Origin: Tritrichomonas musculus
Taxonomy: Eukaryota; Parabasalia; Tritrichomonadida; Tritrichomonadidae
Assembly (NCBI GenBank): GCA_039105265.1
Contig: JAPFFF010000007.1
Span: forward strand, 4,836,001-4,900,000
Length of the DNA stretch: 64,000 bases
Reading direction: 5' to 3'
Every line of letters starts with the position of its first letter. Positions within the stretch are counted from its first letter, which is position 1. The notes under the pieces were generated by a model. The model saw only the letters and a program-made list of their open reading frames with translations, was not told where the DNA came from and did no database searches. Below, piece by piece: positions 19,245 to 29,900 of the stretch. The position numbers were made by a program, and so were the translations under genes.

Positions 19245-21140
19245 ATGGCGAGTATTAGCAAAAGAGTCAACTATAAAAAAAAGAATTTGCAATCAATTCC
19301 ATTTAATATTCCATCGTCAGATTCAATTTCGGAAATCGATTTTTCTTATAATCCAATTCCATCTTTTTACAATTTTTCAACACTTGAAAATTTAACAAGT
19401 CTCATAATGGATTCAACAAAAATTTCATCATTTCTTTATGCGCCTTATCTTCCAAATTTAGAATCTTTTTCATGTAGAAATACCCCTTTAGGAGCATCAA
19501 GTCACCTTGGTTTAATGTCTTCTATTGTATTCGGTGAAAAAATGAAGCAAGTCAACAGTATTCCAATTGATGATCGTAAATTGCAGATTGCAAATTATTA
19601 TCGTGAGCAATATCGCCACTTTTTTACAGAAGGATATTTAATTATTAGCTTAAGTCCTATTAAATTTTTTAATCCTGATACCAGAAAGAGACAAACGATT
19701 TATGAAGATATCACTAGAGTACCAAAAACAACTCTATCTTCTTCATCATCTTCGAAAATTAGAAAGTCTACAACTACTTCTATTTCTTCAAAAATACCGA
19801 AATCAAGTTTTGTAAGTGATAGTACAAGTAAATCTTCTAATTTCCAACATTCTTCAAAACTGAAATCAAAGCAGACTACTAGCAAAGTAGTCAAAAAAGA
19901 AGTAAATAGTGTCTCCGATACGCATCAATTAGCAAAATCGAATTCATCTAAAGTACACAAAAAAACTGTAATTGAAGTTTATGATGAAGAAAATCAAAGA
20001 TTGAAACAGCATTTTCTCAAATTTTCCAAACACATACTGAAGCAAACTGTTAAGCAAAGGATAGATTCGCAAAATGGTATCATTCATCGGAAAAAAACTC
20101 CTCTCCAACTCGAAAAAGATACTAATGATAAAGCATCAGATTACTCAGATGATGAGTTTTATGGAAGAAAAAATAAGAATAAAGAGAAAAAGTTAGAGCA
20201 AGAAAAACAAAAAGAGCAAGAAGAAAAAGAAGGGCAAGTTCAAATTGAAGTAGAAGAAGAGGAGAATCAAAGCAACCAAGAAGAAATACCTGAGCAAGAG
20301 CAAGTTAAAGTTGAAGAAGAAGAAGAAGAAAACGAGGAAATTAATCAAGATCAATTATCTGAGCAAGGACAAAATGATCAAGATGATAACAAACTTAATC
20401 TAGATGTTAATATTGAGCAAGATTATGATGAAAATAATCAGAATGAAGCTCATGAAGAAGAGGAGCAATTTACTCAAGATGAGTTATTCGAGCAAAATCA
20501 TGATCAAGATATACGAGACGAAAATCCAGAAGAAGAAGCTTACGTTAATCAAGATGAATCATCTGAAAGAAGTCAAGATAATGATGAAACGCAGCATAAA
20601 CAAGAAAATGTTCTTCAACAAGATCAGAACCAGGTCATTGATACAAATGAAGATCAATATGAAGAAGAAGCTAATGAGCAACAACAAAATCAGTTTCATG
20701 AAGAACCCGAGCCGCAGATTCAGGATCATGAAGAACATTCTGAGCAAGAACAAGTTCAAGATAATCAGCAAGCAGAGCAAAAAGAAGTGCATAATCAAGA
20801 GCAATATCAATATTCTGATCAATATTCTGAAGAAGATCATTATTCCGATATTGAAAAAAAGAATGCGCAAGGCGAAAACCAAGTTCAAAATATGGATCAA
20901 AGTCAAGCCCAAGAGAATAAGTCAGTTTCGGATGCTTCTAAACCAGAGCCAGCTCCTACACCAACTCCAAGCGCTATACAAAATGAAGAAACCAACCAAA
21001 ATAATCCTAATGAATATGGATACTATTCAGATGATGATGAATATGTTAATCAAAATCCTCCCAAGAATCCCAATAATGCAAATTTACAAAATGGGCAGTA
21101 TGATTACTATTCTGATGAATATGATGAGAATGTATGTTAA
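19245..21140 (+). CDS. Short LRR protein with long Glu/Gln-rich acidic tail
   Basis: This 631-aa protein has two parts. Residues 1-150 look like three or four leucine-rich repeats plus a cap: NLQSIPFNIPSSDSISEIDFS, then NFSTLENLTSLIMDSTKIS and YLPNLESFSCRNTPLG, as in small LRR adaptors of the SDS22/LRRC type. Residues about 160-240 are Ser/Lys rich and basic. From about 310 to 560 the chain is highly charged, with irregular repeats around (E/D)QxQ, EEEE and NQ(D/E), likely an extended helix or disordered. The end has YYSDDDEYVNQ and YDYYSDEY motifs and stops at ENVC. It could tether something through the LRR cap. Similar LRR-plus-acidic proteins occur in cytoskeletal and ciliary settings, but no specific homologue is claimed. 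Confidence 0.65.
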   Translation: MASISKRVNYKKKNLQSIPFNIPSSDSISEIDFSYNPIPSFYNFSTLENLTSLIMDSTKISSFLYAPYLPNLESFSCRNTPLGASSHLGLMSSIVFGEKMKQVNSIPIDDRKLQIANYYREQYRHFFTEGYLIISLSPIKFFNPDTRKRQTIYEDITRVPKTTLSSSSSSKIRKSTTTSISSKIPKSSFVSDSTSKSSNFQHSSKLKSKQTTSKVVKKEVNSVSDTHQLAKSNSSKVHKKTVIEVYDEENQRLKQHFLKFSKHILKQTVKQRIDSQNGIIHRKKTPLQLEKDTNDKASDYSDDEFYGRKNKNKEKKLEQEKQKEQEEKEGQVQIEVEEEENQSNQEEIPEQEQVKVEEEEEENEEINQDQLSEQGQNDQDDNKLNLDVNIEQDYDENNQNEAHEEEEQFTQDELFEQNHDQDIRDENPEEEAYVNQDESSERSQDNDETQHKQENVLQQDQNQVIDTNEDQYEEEANEQQQNQFHEEPEPQIQDHEEHSEQEQVQDNQQAEQKEVHNQEQYQYSDQYSEEDHYSDIEKKNAQGENQVQNMDQSQAQENKSVSDASKPEPAPTPTPSAIQNEETNQNNPNEYGYYSDDDEYVNQNPPKNPNNANLQNGQYDYYSDEYDENVC

Positions 21141-21251
21141 TTTTATTAATAAATGAAAAATTTAAAAATATTTTGATTTAAAAAAAAAAATGAAACAAAC
21201 TTTTTCAATTATGATTACATCAAGAATTTTTGATGGAAACAAATTAAAATT

Positions 21252-22823
21252 ATGTTCCAATCTTACAAAGAAGCTGAAGAACTCTCTTTTGAAAAATCAT
21301 ATGCCTTAATTCAAAGTGAAAATGATGTAGAGTGTCAAGCTTGCAGCGATTTTGAATGCATAGATGATCTACAAAAGCAAATTGAAATATGCTGGGAAAC
21401 ATTTGATTATATGCCTTTAATTATTCTTTTGGGACAATTTATGGATTGGCTAAAAAGAGATGATTTTCAGCTTACCGACTCTTTTTTCAAAGATAATATT
21501 GATATTATTTTTTTTAATTTAATTAATCTGGGAAAAAATAGTCGAGAAGATATCTTTTTCTTTGATGCTGATTGTTTAGATGATTTCTCTTCATCAACAC
21601 TTCGAAATTTGTCAATATCAATTTTATACGATTTATTTTCAAAATATGGTTCAAATTTCTCCCAAGATTCTCTTTTATATTTTACCAATCATGCCATGCC
21701 TATAATTATCAATTGGGAAGACGAATTTATATTAAAAATTCTAGATTGCTTTCTATTATTATCTAATAAAAATCCGCTCTTTTTGCAAAAGTGTATTAAT
21801 CCTTCCATTCTTCTTGATATTCTTGATAAACGATATACATATCAAACTTACGATAAAAATAGAAATGGCGATTTTATTATTTTGTATGATGGAGATGATA
21901 AATATTGTTATTTATCAAAAGTCAAATCAATTTTGCTTAAATTTCCACCAAATCTTGAAAATGCTTCGTTATTTTTCAATAATGGAATTTGTGGGTTAAA
22001 GAGGTTCTCTCTTTTCATTTGGCTTTTATATCAAAATAATTCATTGATAACAAATTTTGATCCTTTTTTGATTTTACCAAAATTGTACGAAATTTTGACC
22101 AAATCATACGATTATTCACTTATTCATCCAAGTATTGTTTTTTTAAGCATTATTTGTGAAAAAATCAAAATCAATGACCTAATTCATTTGCTTATTCCTT
22201 ATATCAAAGTTGGAAATAATATTGCTATTAAAAAAGCAGCATTGGATTCTTCATTTGATTTTTTTTCTGATTGTACTGAAGATAAGTCTGCTTCAAATTC
22301 TGATATTTTCTGCGTGTCAGAAAAAGAAAATGAAATGATTGTGAAAATTTGTTCAACATCTATGCACTGTATCTCACGTTTTGTTTCAAATGGTCCAAAT
22401 GAAGCTGTTTTCTGCATTAAAAATAATATTGCTAATATAATTTTATCCAATGTTAATTCCAAAAGTTGCCAAAATCTAATAAAAAGAGAAACTTCTAGAT
22501 TTTTATGTGAACTAATATTGAATACTCCTAATACACCAGAAACTCTCCCTACAATAAAGCAATTTTATGAATCTGAAGATATCATTGATTTGTTACTTAA
22601 TATACTTGATTATGATGAAATCGACATGGATAAATTAATCCTTAAATCTTTGATATTTCTTATGGCAGTAGACGTGCACAGTTTGTCATTGTTACTCCAG
22701 AAATGTTATGAAAATATGAATATCTTTCTTGAACTTCTAAAAAATGAAAGCCAAGAAATTGCATTTCTTGCAAATCAATTTCTTGATTTATTCCAAAATA
22801 AAAGTAAAATAGATGATATCTAA
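21252..22823 (+). CDS. Alpha-solenoid (ARM/HEAT-like) protein, unknown function
   Basis: This 523-aa protein is almost entirely amphipathic helices of 10-20 residues, with hydrophobic faces such as SILYDLFSKYGSNFS, FILKILDCFLLLSNKNPLFLQKC and LLNILDYDEIDMDKLILKSLIFLMAV. The spacing suggests armadillo or HEAT repeats. Trichomonads have many such proteins of unknown role. There is no signal peptide, membrane helix or catalytic motif. It follows the LRR gene on the same strand after 111 bp; transcription units in this group are usually single-gene. Coding status is firm; family assignment is weak. Confidence 0.6.
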   Translation: MFQSYKEAEELSFEKSYALIQSENDVECQACSDFECIDDLQKQIEICWETFDYMPLIILLGQFMDWLKRDDFQLTDSFFKDNIDIIFFNLINLGKNSREDIFFFDADCLDDFSSSTLRNLSISILYDLFSKYGSNFSQDSLLYFTNHAMPIIINWEDEFILKILDCFLLLSNKNPLFLQKCINPSILLDILDKRYTYQTYDKNRNGDFIILYDGDDKYCYLSKVKSILLKFPPNLENASLFFNNGICGLKRFSLFIWLLYQNNSLITNFDPFLILPKLYEILTKSYDYSLIHPSIVFLSIICEKIKINDLIHLLIPYIKVGNNIAIKKAALDSSFDFFSDCTEDKSASNSDIFCVSEKENEMIVKICSTSMHCISRFVSNGPNEAVFCIKNNIANIILSNVNSKSCQNLIKRETSRFLCELILNTPNTPETLPTIKQFYESEDIIDLLLNILDYDEIDMDKLILKSLIFLMAVDVHSLSLLLQKCYENMNIFLELLKNESQEIAFLANQFLDLFQNKSKIDDI

Positions 22824-23387
22824 TTTTTAAACCTGATATGTTCAATATCTTTTATTATGTATTATAACAATTAGCAAATGACTAATTTTTATTTTTAATG
22901 ATAATTAATTGAAGAAATATATTTTTTCACAAAATATAATACAAATTGTAAAAACAACAGAAAATTTTTATGAGAATCGTTCCTTTAAAAAATGAATTGG
23001 ACAAAGAAACTTATTTTCATGTAGAAATTCAATAACAATAAACTCATTTTGAAGATATTTGTCAGTATATTGTAGATTATAAAATTATGAAATATAAAAA
23101 TTTGATGATCTTGATATTTATTTCAAACTTAGAAACAACTGATTCAAAATTTGAAGAATGCGAAGTCAATATCATCAAAATAGATTAATTCATAACTTAA
23201 AATAGAGAATGTTCTTTCAATTTTTGTAGATCATTAACACAAGTCACAAATTCATCATTTGTAGTTGCAATCGGGTTTCATGCTTTTGATAAACTCTAAT
23301 AATAAAAAATAATTCAATTTCAATATGATTTCAAATATTTGAATGCTCTTTTTTTTTTTAAACGTGCGCTAATTTGTTTTTGAGAAA
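22824..23387. other. Intergenic, possible coding relic
   Basis: In this 560-bp spacer the plus strand at about 22970-23190 gives broken protein-like pieces (for example NELDKETYFHVEIQ and SKFEECEVNIIKI in different frames with stops between). No family is recognised and no continuous gene exists. Confidence 0.35.
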
Positions 23388-24092
23388 ATGGATGATGATA
23401 TTTTTTTTATTGATGATAAACGAGGTATTTTTGGAAGCAAAAATGGAAATATATACATCACAATTCCAGGCTCATACGATCTCAGAGATGATCCATTTGT
23501 TGTACCTTTCCCATACAGAATTGTTGTTAAAGACGAGTATGATCCATTCGCAGTAATTTTTACAGAATCAGGTTATATTTATGTGCTTAATATTCAGCTT
23601 TTAAAATGGCATCTCAAAACTACTCTCCCTCCAAATATTGGTGTCATTGATTCATTAGAAATAAAAAACGATGGAAATTCAATACTTCTGATGTCTAATC
23701 GAAATTCATATATTTATCAAAATGGTTGGATATGTCTTTCTGAACAAATTGAATCTCTTATTGTTAAAAGAGATCAGAAGCTATTTGCGCAAGCAACGCA
23801 ACTTGAAAATGATATTTGTACTGCAAAACTTATGGGTGATTTCGAACAATTTGTAAATGCAATAGAAAAATATTTAATATACGTGGCTAATTACTCTTCG
23901 AATGAAATTTTCATTAAAATTTGGTATGATCTAATCAAACAAAAATATCCATTCAATTCAGAAGACATCCATAATATGTGGTCAAAATGCATTAACCTAA
24001 TATCAACAATTGACCGTCTTTTACCTTTTAAAGATGAATTAAAAATGTCAATTGGTGAAGGATCTATATTAGAGTCGATACTTACAGAATAA
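23388..24092 (+). CDS. Protein resembling the C-terminal (Hira) domain of histone chaperone HIRA
   Basis: This 234-aa protein has a beta-rich N-terminal half that reads like the HIRA C-terminal domain: GSKNGNIYITIPG, AVIFTESGYIYVLNIQLLKW, then ILLMSNRNSYIYQNGWICL. The second half has LENDICTAKLMGDFEQFVNAIEKYLIYVANYSS, close to the HIRA/Hir1 pattern LExxLAxALxLGSPxEFxxWLxxYxRxLxxEG, and ends INLISTIDRLLPFKDELKMS. HIRA with its partners deposits H3-H4 independently of replication. The N-terminal WD40 propeller normally fused to this domain is absent, and the 564 bp upstream does not encode one. The protein may pair with a separate WD40 subunit, as Hir1 and Hir2 pair in yeast. The call comes from pattern similarity only. 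Confidence 0.55.
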   Translation: MDDDIFFIDDKRGIFGSKNGNIYITIPGSYDLRDDPFVVPFPYRIVVKDEYDPFAVIFTESGYIYVLNIQLLKWHLKTTLPPNIGVIDSLEIKNDGNSILLMSNRNSYIYQNGWICLSEQIESLIVKRDQKLFAQATQLENDICTAKLMGDFEQFVNAIEKYLIYVANYSSNEIFIKIWYDLIKQKYPFNSEDIHNMWSKCINLISTIDRLLPFKDELKMSIGEGSILESILTE

Positions 24093-24230
24093 ATTATATA
24101 TATATGTTTCTCTTTTTGCTCAAATCTTTTTTCAATTAAAAAGTTTTTTTTTATAGAAAAAGTTTTTTTATAGAAACAAATTTAAATTGAAAATTTTATA
24201 ATTAAACGTTATTTCAACAAATTTTAAAGG

Positions 24231-24953
24231 ATGCAAACTTTTGAGCTACATATTGAAGAATTGACAAAATCAATGAACGAAAAATTCAGTGAACTTGAAT
24301 CCAGGGCAAATAATGTTTTGCCTGCTCTTTCACAATCAGAAATCCCTTCACAATTTTCAAATTTTTCTTTTGATCAAACATTTGATTTATCATCTGATGA
24401 AGAAATCGATTGGGATAGATTTAAAGAAATGATTGATACAAACCCAGAAGAAGCGGTTTTAGACGTGATTAATTATATTAGGTATTCTCTAAACAAAAAA
24501 ACAAGTGCCAAACGACTTATTGAAAAAGCAAATAGTCAATATGTGGATAGTTCTTTTCAACGAGTTGCAACTCAGCAAACTGCAAAAATTAACCAAAGTA
24601 TTATCAAAAATCATAATGATATTAAAACTGAAATTGAAAAAATTAAAATGGAGATTGATGATTTAACAGATACAATAACACATGAGTTCGATGAAATTAA
24701 GCAAATGATTGCTGACTGTAGAAAAACTAGAGAAGACGTCAAAAATGAAGATATATATCAATCCACCTACCAATCAAAAGGGAGATTGCAAAATTCTTCT
24801 TTAACTACATTTAATCAAGCTAAAAAGCAGCAACTTAAACAAATTCAATTGTTAAGACCCAAAAAAACAATAAATTCTACGCAAAAATCTTTTTCAGCAA
24901 CACTAACAAATACTTTACAATTATCTAAACAAAAAAAGCCGCTTGCATCATAA
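24231..24953 (+). CDS. Coiled-coil protein, unknown function
   Basis: This 240-aa hydrophilic protein has a short N-terminal helix (residues 1-27), an acidic linker with SSDEEIDWDRFKEM near 60, and a long predicted coiled coil at about 118-172 (heptads in INQSIIKNHNDIKTEIEKIK and MEIDDLTDTITHEFDEIKQM). The tail is basic with Gln/Lys/Ser and ends KQKKPLAS. There are no membrane segments or catalytic motifs. It follows the HIRA-like gene on the same strand after 138 bp. Reading-frame length and composition support coding; no homologue is recognised. Confidence 0.55.
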   Translation: MQTFELHIEELTKSMNEKFSELESRANNVLPALSQSEIPSQFSNFSFDQTFDLSSDEEIDWDRFKEMIDTNPEEAVLDVINYIRYSLNKKTSAKRLIEKANSQYVDSSFQRVATQQTAKINQSIIKNHNDIKTEIEKIKMEIDDLTDTITHEFDEIKQMIADCRKTREDVKNEDIYQSTYQSKGRLQNSSLTTFNQAKKQQLKQIQLLRPKKTINSTQKSFSATLTNTLQLSKQKKPLAS

Positions 24954-26573
24954 AGTTTTTCAATTACATGATAAAGTTTTGCTCACCTTTAAAATTAATC
25001 TTCAATTGCTGAACGTTTAGAATGGATTTTATGAGTGTATTCAATTGATGATTTTATTAATATAGTGGAGTCGTTTTGGAAAGAAGAATACTTCAACTAT
25101 AAAAATATTATTATATTGAGAGAGAAATGATCGTTATCAGAAATTAAATATCGATTTTCTCGAAGTACAATTGAAATTGTATTTTAAAATTTTGTCTAAA
25201 TGTTCTATACGTAACTATGTATTAAAAAATCCTAATAATATTTTTTTCACGGAATTTGCAACGAATATCTTGAGATTAAATAATTGAAATAGAGGAATGA
25301 AAATCATAAATCAAACACTAGGATATCAATGTAAATTATTATTTTATATTTAGAAAGGTATAGAACAATTACTAATATAATAAAATAGATTTTTTTTTCA
25401 TTGAGGATTTTCTTGATAAGCTTCAAATTGAATATGTGATACGATATTTTTGGACAAAGGATAGGATGAAACTTCGCTTTGAAAGAGTTTTATGTCAAAT
25501 CTGGTTAGCTCCCAAGAAGAGAAAATTATTTCAAAATTAAAGCAGTATTTTTAAGCCAACTTAAAAAAAGAGAATTATATGGTTGCACAAGATTTCTTTC
25601 TCTGTTGATTGAAATCTGAAGCCTCATTTGTTTCATCAATAGTAGGATAAGAGTGTTATTAATTTAATTATCGGTAAAGTTATATAAGGAGAAATCATTA
25701 GCCTTTCCTGCATCATCATTCATATCTAAATACATGATAGATAGGTTGAATTGCATTGAATTAAGGATCAATATTCGTTGTGCTGTGATGAAATTGAGAT
25801 GATGGTGTATTTATCAATCTGGAAAGGCGTTATTTTCTTTATAGAATGTTAGCTCTAATCTAAATAAACATGATTCAAAGTCATTGTTAATGTTATTCCT
25901 TAAATGCTCATCAGATATGTACAGCAATATTATTATATGAATGAAGATTTTATCTTAAAAGCTTGAACTCATTAAAGAAAGAATGAACTAATTAAAAATT
26001 TTTATCAAACATTATTGAACTCGGTTCAATGAATGAATATTATGCACTTCTTCATAACTAAATTGTGATTGTATATTAGTTCATAGTCTCCAGAAGAACT
26101 GAATCATTTCATAAGATATTTCATATTTTCTATTAGACATTGGATCTCATCTTCTATATTAATAATTCCAACGAAGTCATGAGTATTATACAGTAGGCCG
26201 TTGCATTGAAGATAGAAGATGCTCTTTATTAAAATATTTAATAGATTCAATAATGATTATTATCTGCTACCTTCGATAATATAACATAATTTCAATTTAT
26301 TACTTCAGAAAGATTCTACAACATCATCTCTGTTTTTGAGTTTTTTCTGTGTTCGTGATTTAATGGTATCTTTATAGATGGATAAACAATTTCATTATGA
26401 AAAATCTTTTCATTGCTTGTGACATTTTGTTTTTACAGATATCATTTTCAGAAAGAGTTAGATATTTAAATGATCTTCTAATGCTTATATGCAGCAGATG
26501 AACTAAAAAAGTTAATTGAAAAAATGATTCAGAATAGTTAAATTATTTATGAATAGCTCTTAGAGAAATTCTC
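24954..26573. other. 1.6-kb gene-poor stretch up to the Polinton
   Basis: No open frame of note lies in this stretch, on either strand. It is somewhat less A/T-extreme than typical spacers here, and short protein-like fragments in changing frames (for example around 25430-25550) hint at old coding sequence, but nothing can be named. It ends at the target-site duplication of the Polinton. Confidence 0.5.
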
Positions 26574-26580
26574 TTATATA
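26574..26580. repeat. Target-site duplication, left copy (TTATATA)
   Basis: TTATATA lies just outside the left terminal inverted repeat and again just outside the right one (49594-49600). Polintons usually make 6-bp duplications; here one base is ambiguous because it could belong to either the element or the target. Confidence 0.8.
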
Positions 26581-26909
26581 GTAGTATATACGAGTCGGTT
26601 TCCGCAGGGGCCACGCTACGCTTAAGCCCACGCGTCAACACGAACTCGTGATAAAAATAAAAAAAAAAAAATAAAAATGAAAAAAAAAAAAAAATAAAAA
26701 TGAAAAAAAAATAAAAAAAATTTTTCTTCAACTTGTTTTTTTCTTGAAGTACTACTAGGGACCTAAACAACTACCTCGGGTCCCCACTACTACTAGGGAC
26801 CTAAACAACTACCTCGGGTCCCCACTACTTGTTGTTTCTTGAAGTACTACTAGGGACCTAAACAACTACCTCGGGTCCCCACTACTTGTTTTTTCTTGAA
26901 GTACTACTA
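26581..26909 (+). repeat. Left terminal inverted repeat of the Polinton
   Basis: The repeat begins GTAGTATATACGAGTCGGTT, followed by a GC-rich 60-bp block, an A-rich tract of about 100 bp, then tandem copies of a unit containing GGGACCTAAACAACTACC. It matches the reverse complement of 49265-49593 base for base apart from possible homopolymer length differences. A frame across it (26543-26770) is a repeat artefact. Confidence 0.95.
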
Positions 26910-26955
26910 CTGAAACGGCACAGGTACCTGCCCCGAGAATCTCGTACCTACCTCC
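26910..26955. other. Short unique segment between left TIR and first gene
   Basis: This segment contains CAGGTACCTGCCCCGAGAAT and leads to the stop codon of the fibre-like gene, which ends only about 50 bp inside the repeat. Confidence 0.6.
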
Positions 26956-29900
26956 TTATAATGAATGTATCTCATTCTTAGTGTTATCTTCAAGTAAGAT
27001 ACCATTTGATGTAAAGAATGTCGAATTAATCGCTATGAAATTAGCTGTTGCATTGACCACTAAATTGCCACTACTTAATGGAAATTCAATATTGTTTAAC
27101 CAGATCTTAGTTGGTTCACATTGATATTCACTCGTAGGTGAATTTTTAACATTGAATGATATATTAATTTTAATTTCTTTTTCACTGGTAACATTATTTT
27201 TGTTTTCATGATATGTCAAATAGAGGGTTGCCTCATATGCATCAAATGGTTGTTCGAATTGGTAACGAATGCTAGTACTATTTGGTACGCTGAATGTATA
27301 CTTAATTCGCGTTAATCTATTCGCTAATGCAGCTAACCTAGCTTCCATTGCTGCTATAGTATCCTTTAATGTTGCATTCTCTCTCTCTAAATTTGATATT
27401 TTGCTATTTATTGTTACGATACTAGCAACATGTTCACCTACTAGAATAGCTAAATCTTGTTGAGCTTTAGATGTATTATCTATTTTTGTTTTTACTTCCT
27501 CAAGCTCACTTTTTAATGCATAATTTGACAAATCAACAGGTTCAGGTATATCTTTCTTTAATGCATACTCCTTTAGTACATCATTAACCTCATCAACTGT
27601 GGGGTATTCATTCATAATAGTAGCTATTGATTCATTATTGTCGTGGGATATCTTTTCAAGTGAGTCTACCTTGTTGTTAAGTGCATCTATATCACATGTA
27701 TATGCTATATCCTTAACCTCAAATGACATTCTCCTAACAGCACTATTTTCTTTAATGGCTATACCAGTAACTCTTACTTGCTGTGGGTTGGCTATAACTA
27801 TTGTCTTGCCATTTAAGGTGCATGTTGGGAAGTAATCACTGCCCTCATATTGACTTATAGTACCACCTGCAATAGTAATAGTTATTATACACTCCTCATA
27901 GTCGATGTCATTAAACTCACTAACCTTCATAACCATTAGCCTTGCCTTAATAGTACCATCTGTAATAACATCTTCAGCTTCAAGGTGTACTTCCTTATTA
28001 ACAATACTACCTACTATATCAATAGTATCATCTCTTACTAAATCATTCTTATCAACATAGTTATTATTTTCTACTTCCTCATTAACCTCATTTATTTTAT
28101 CAGCTAATAGCCTAAATGCAGGTTTTAATGATTCCCTGAAGTGGTTGCATAAATCAATAGCATCTCGATATGTTGTTATCGTCTTTGAAATGTCTTCAGT
28201 TTCATCAGTATATTCAACTACTACCTTTTCTGCATCACACCAATCAATAATAGGTGTTAAATCAGTTGTAGTTGACCTTCCTATTTTTAATGGAGGTAGG
28301 TTGCTTCCATCACCTAGATGATACAAAGCTTGTTCACCTTGTGATACACCTTCAATAGCAGAATCCACACCAGCCTTTGTAAATGTGAACCCTGTTCGAA
28401 ATAATGTAAGACCAACATTAGCTATACTACCTGCAGTTCCTATAACTCCAAATGCTAGTGCTACATTTGATACTATTCTAACCTGGTCTATGTCTTCTTG
28501 TAAATGTTTAGTAATCCTTTTAGTCTCTCCCATTTCTGCATTTAACACATTTACTTTCGAGGTTATGTCCTTAACATCATAACTAACTACATCAAAATTA
28601 TTGGTTAATACATTTAAATCACTCCTCATGGTAGTAATATTATCAGCTGTTATAATCTTTGAACTAGTAATATTGTAGTCTGTGTATAAGGTAGTAGCTG
28701 CATTAGGATTTGGTGTTATTTCATAAAACTGTTGGTCTATTATGTACTTAAATGCATTAGTTGATGAATCCCAATTAATCTCATCAATCGGGTCTGTATA
28801 ATCCTTCCTCAAATATAATTTTATGTCTCTGGTTTCACCAACATCTAAGCAAAAGCCCCAATCATAGCTAATTGTCTCAATAGTATCAAGAACAGGTATA
28901 ACATCAACAAATACCTCTCCATTCTTTTGTGCATGGAACCCATCAGGTTTGAATGATAACCTTGTTGCTGTAGAAGACTCACCTACATATATATCTAAAT
29001 ATATCTTTTCAACCAAATCAGTTCTAATTCCTTCAGTACTATCCATCGATATGTATAGAAGAACAGTGCCATAATAACCAGGATGTAATGAGTTTGATAA
29101 GCCATCAGTTAGGTGGTTCTCATATGCACATGTCATATTCCATTCACTACCATCTTTAATAGTTCCATCTTTCATTTCCAGTTTAAATTCATTTTTGTAG
29201 TTCTTTAATAGTGAATGCATTAAACCATTTCCTTCATTAGTAATTATTGCTTCATGCATGTCTGTTTGTTTGACTGTTATCCAACAACCATAACAACTAT
29301 TGGCTTTCTTAGTAGGTCGAATATTCCATTTATTAATGACTTTCCCATTAAGATGACCTTTCGCATTATCTCCTGACCAATACCCCTTATTCTCACGACT
29401 TTTATCAGTATTCCATTGTAGGTTCCATGTATTGCCAAAACAATGTTCCTTGAAGACAAAGTTTAATTTATCAGGTATTTCATAGTTATCAGGTACTTCA
29501 TATACCATCTTATAATATTCGTCCTCTCCTATTTTTTCTTCTGTGATGATAGATGGTTTATAAAAGTAGTGAACATCGCTTTTATGGAGTTTTAATGCAT
29601 TTTCAGCTTCAATGATAGAACATTTTATTGCCTTATCTGTTTTTAATGCCGTCGGTTCATATTCATTCATAATACTTAGTTCTCCATTTAGATATAAAGT
29701 ATAAGGGTGAAAAGGTAGACTTTTATCGAATGCTATATAATACCTATCATCTGTTGATGAGTTATCATTGATGGTACAATAATCATTCTCTTTATCGTAG
29801 GTAATAACTGGACAAACTATTTTACCATTTCTGGATGTTATATAGAACTCTTTTATGTACCGACCTCTTTCATCATATATTACATTCTTTCTTAATACTA

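Noticed and set aside
20404-21156. 250-codon plus frame rich in Met, Ile and Lys
   Set aside because: It is a shadow of the acidic tail of the LRR gene in another frame.
26543-26770. 75-codon minus-strand frame at the left end, mirrored by a 65-codon frame at 49404-49601
   Set aside because: Both are the same terminal inverted repeat read through homopolymers, not genes.
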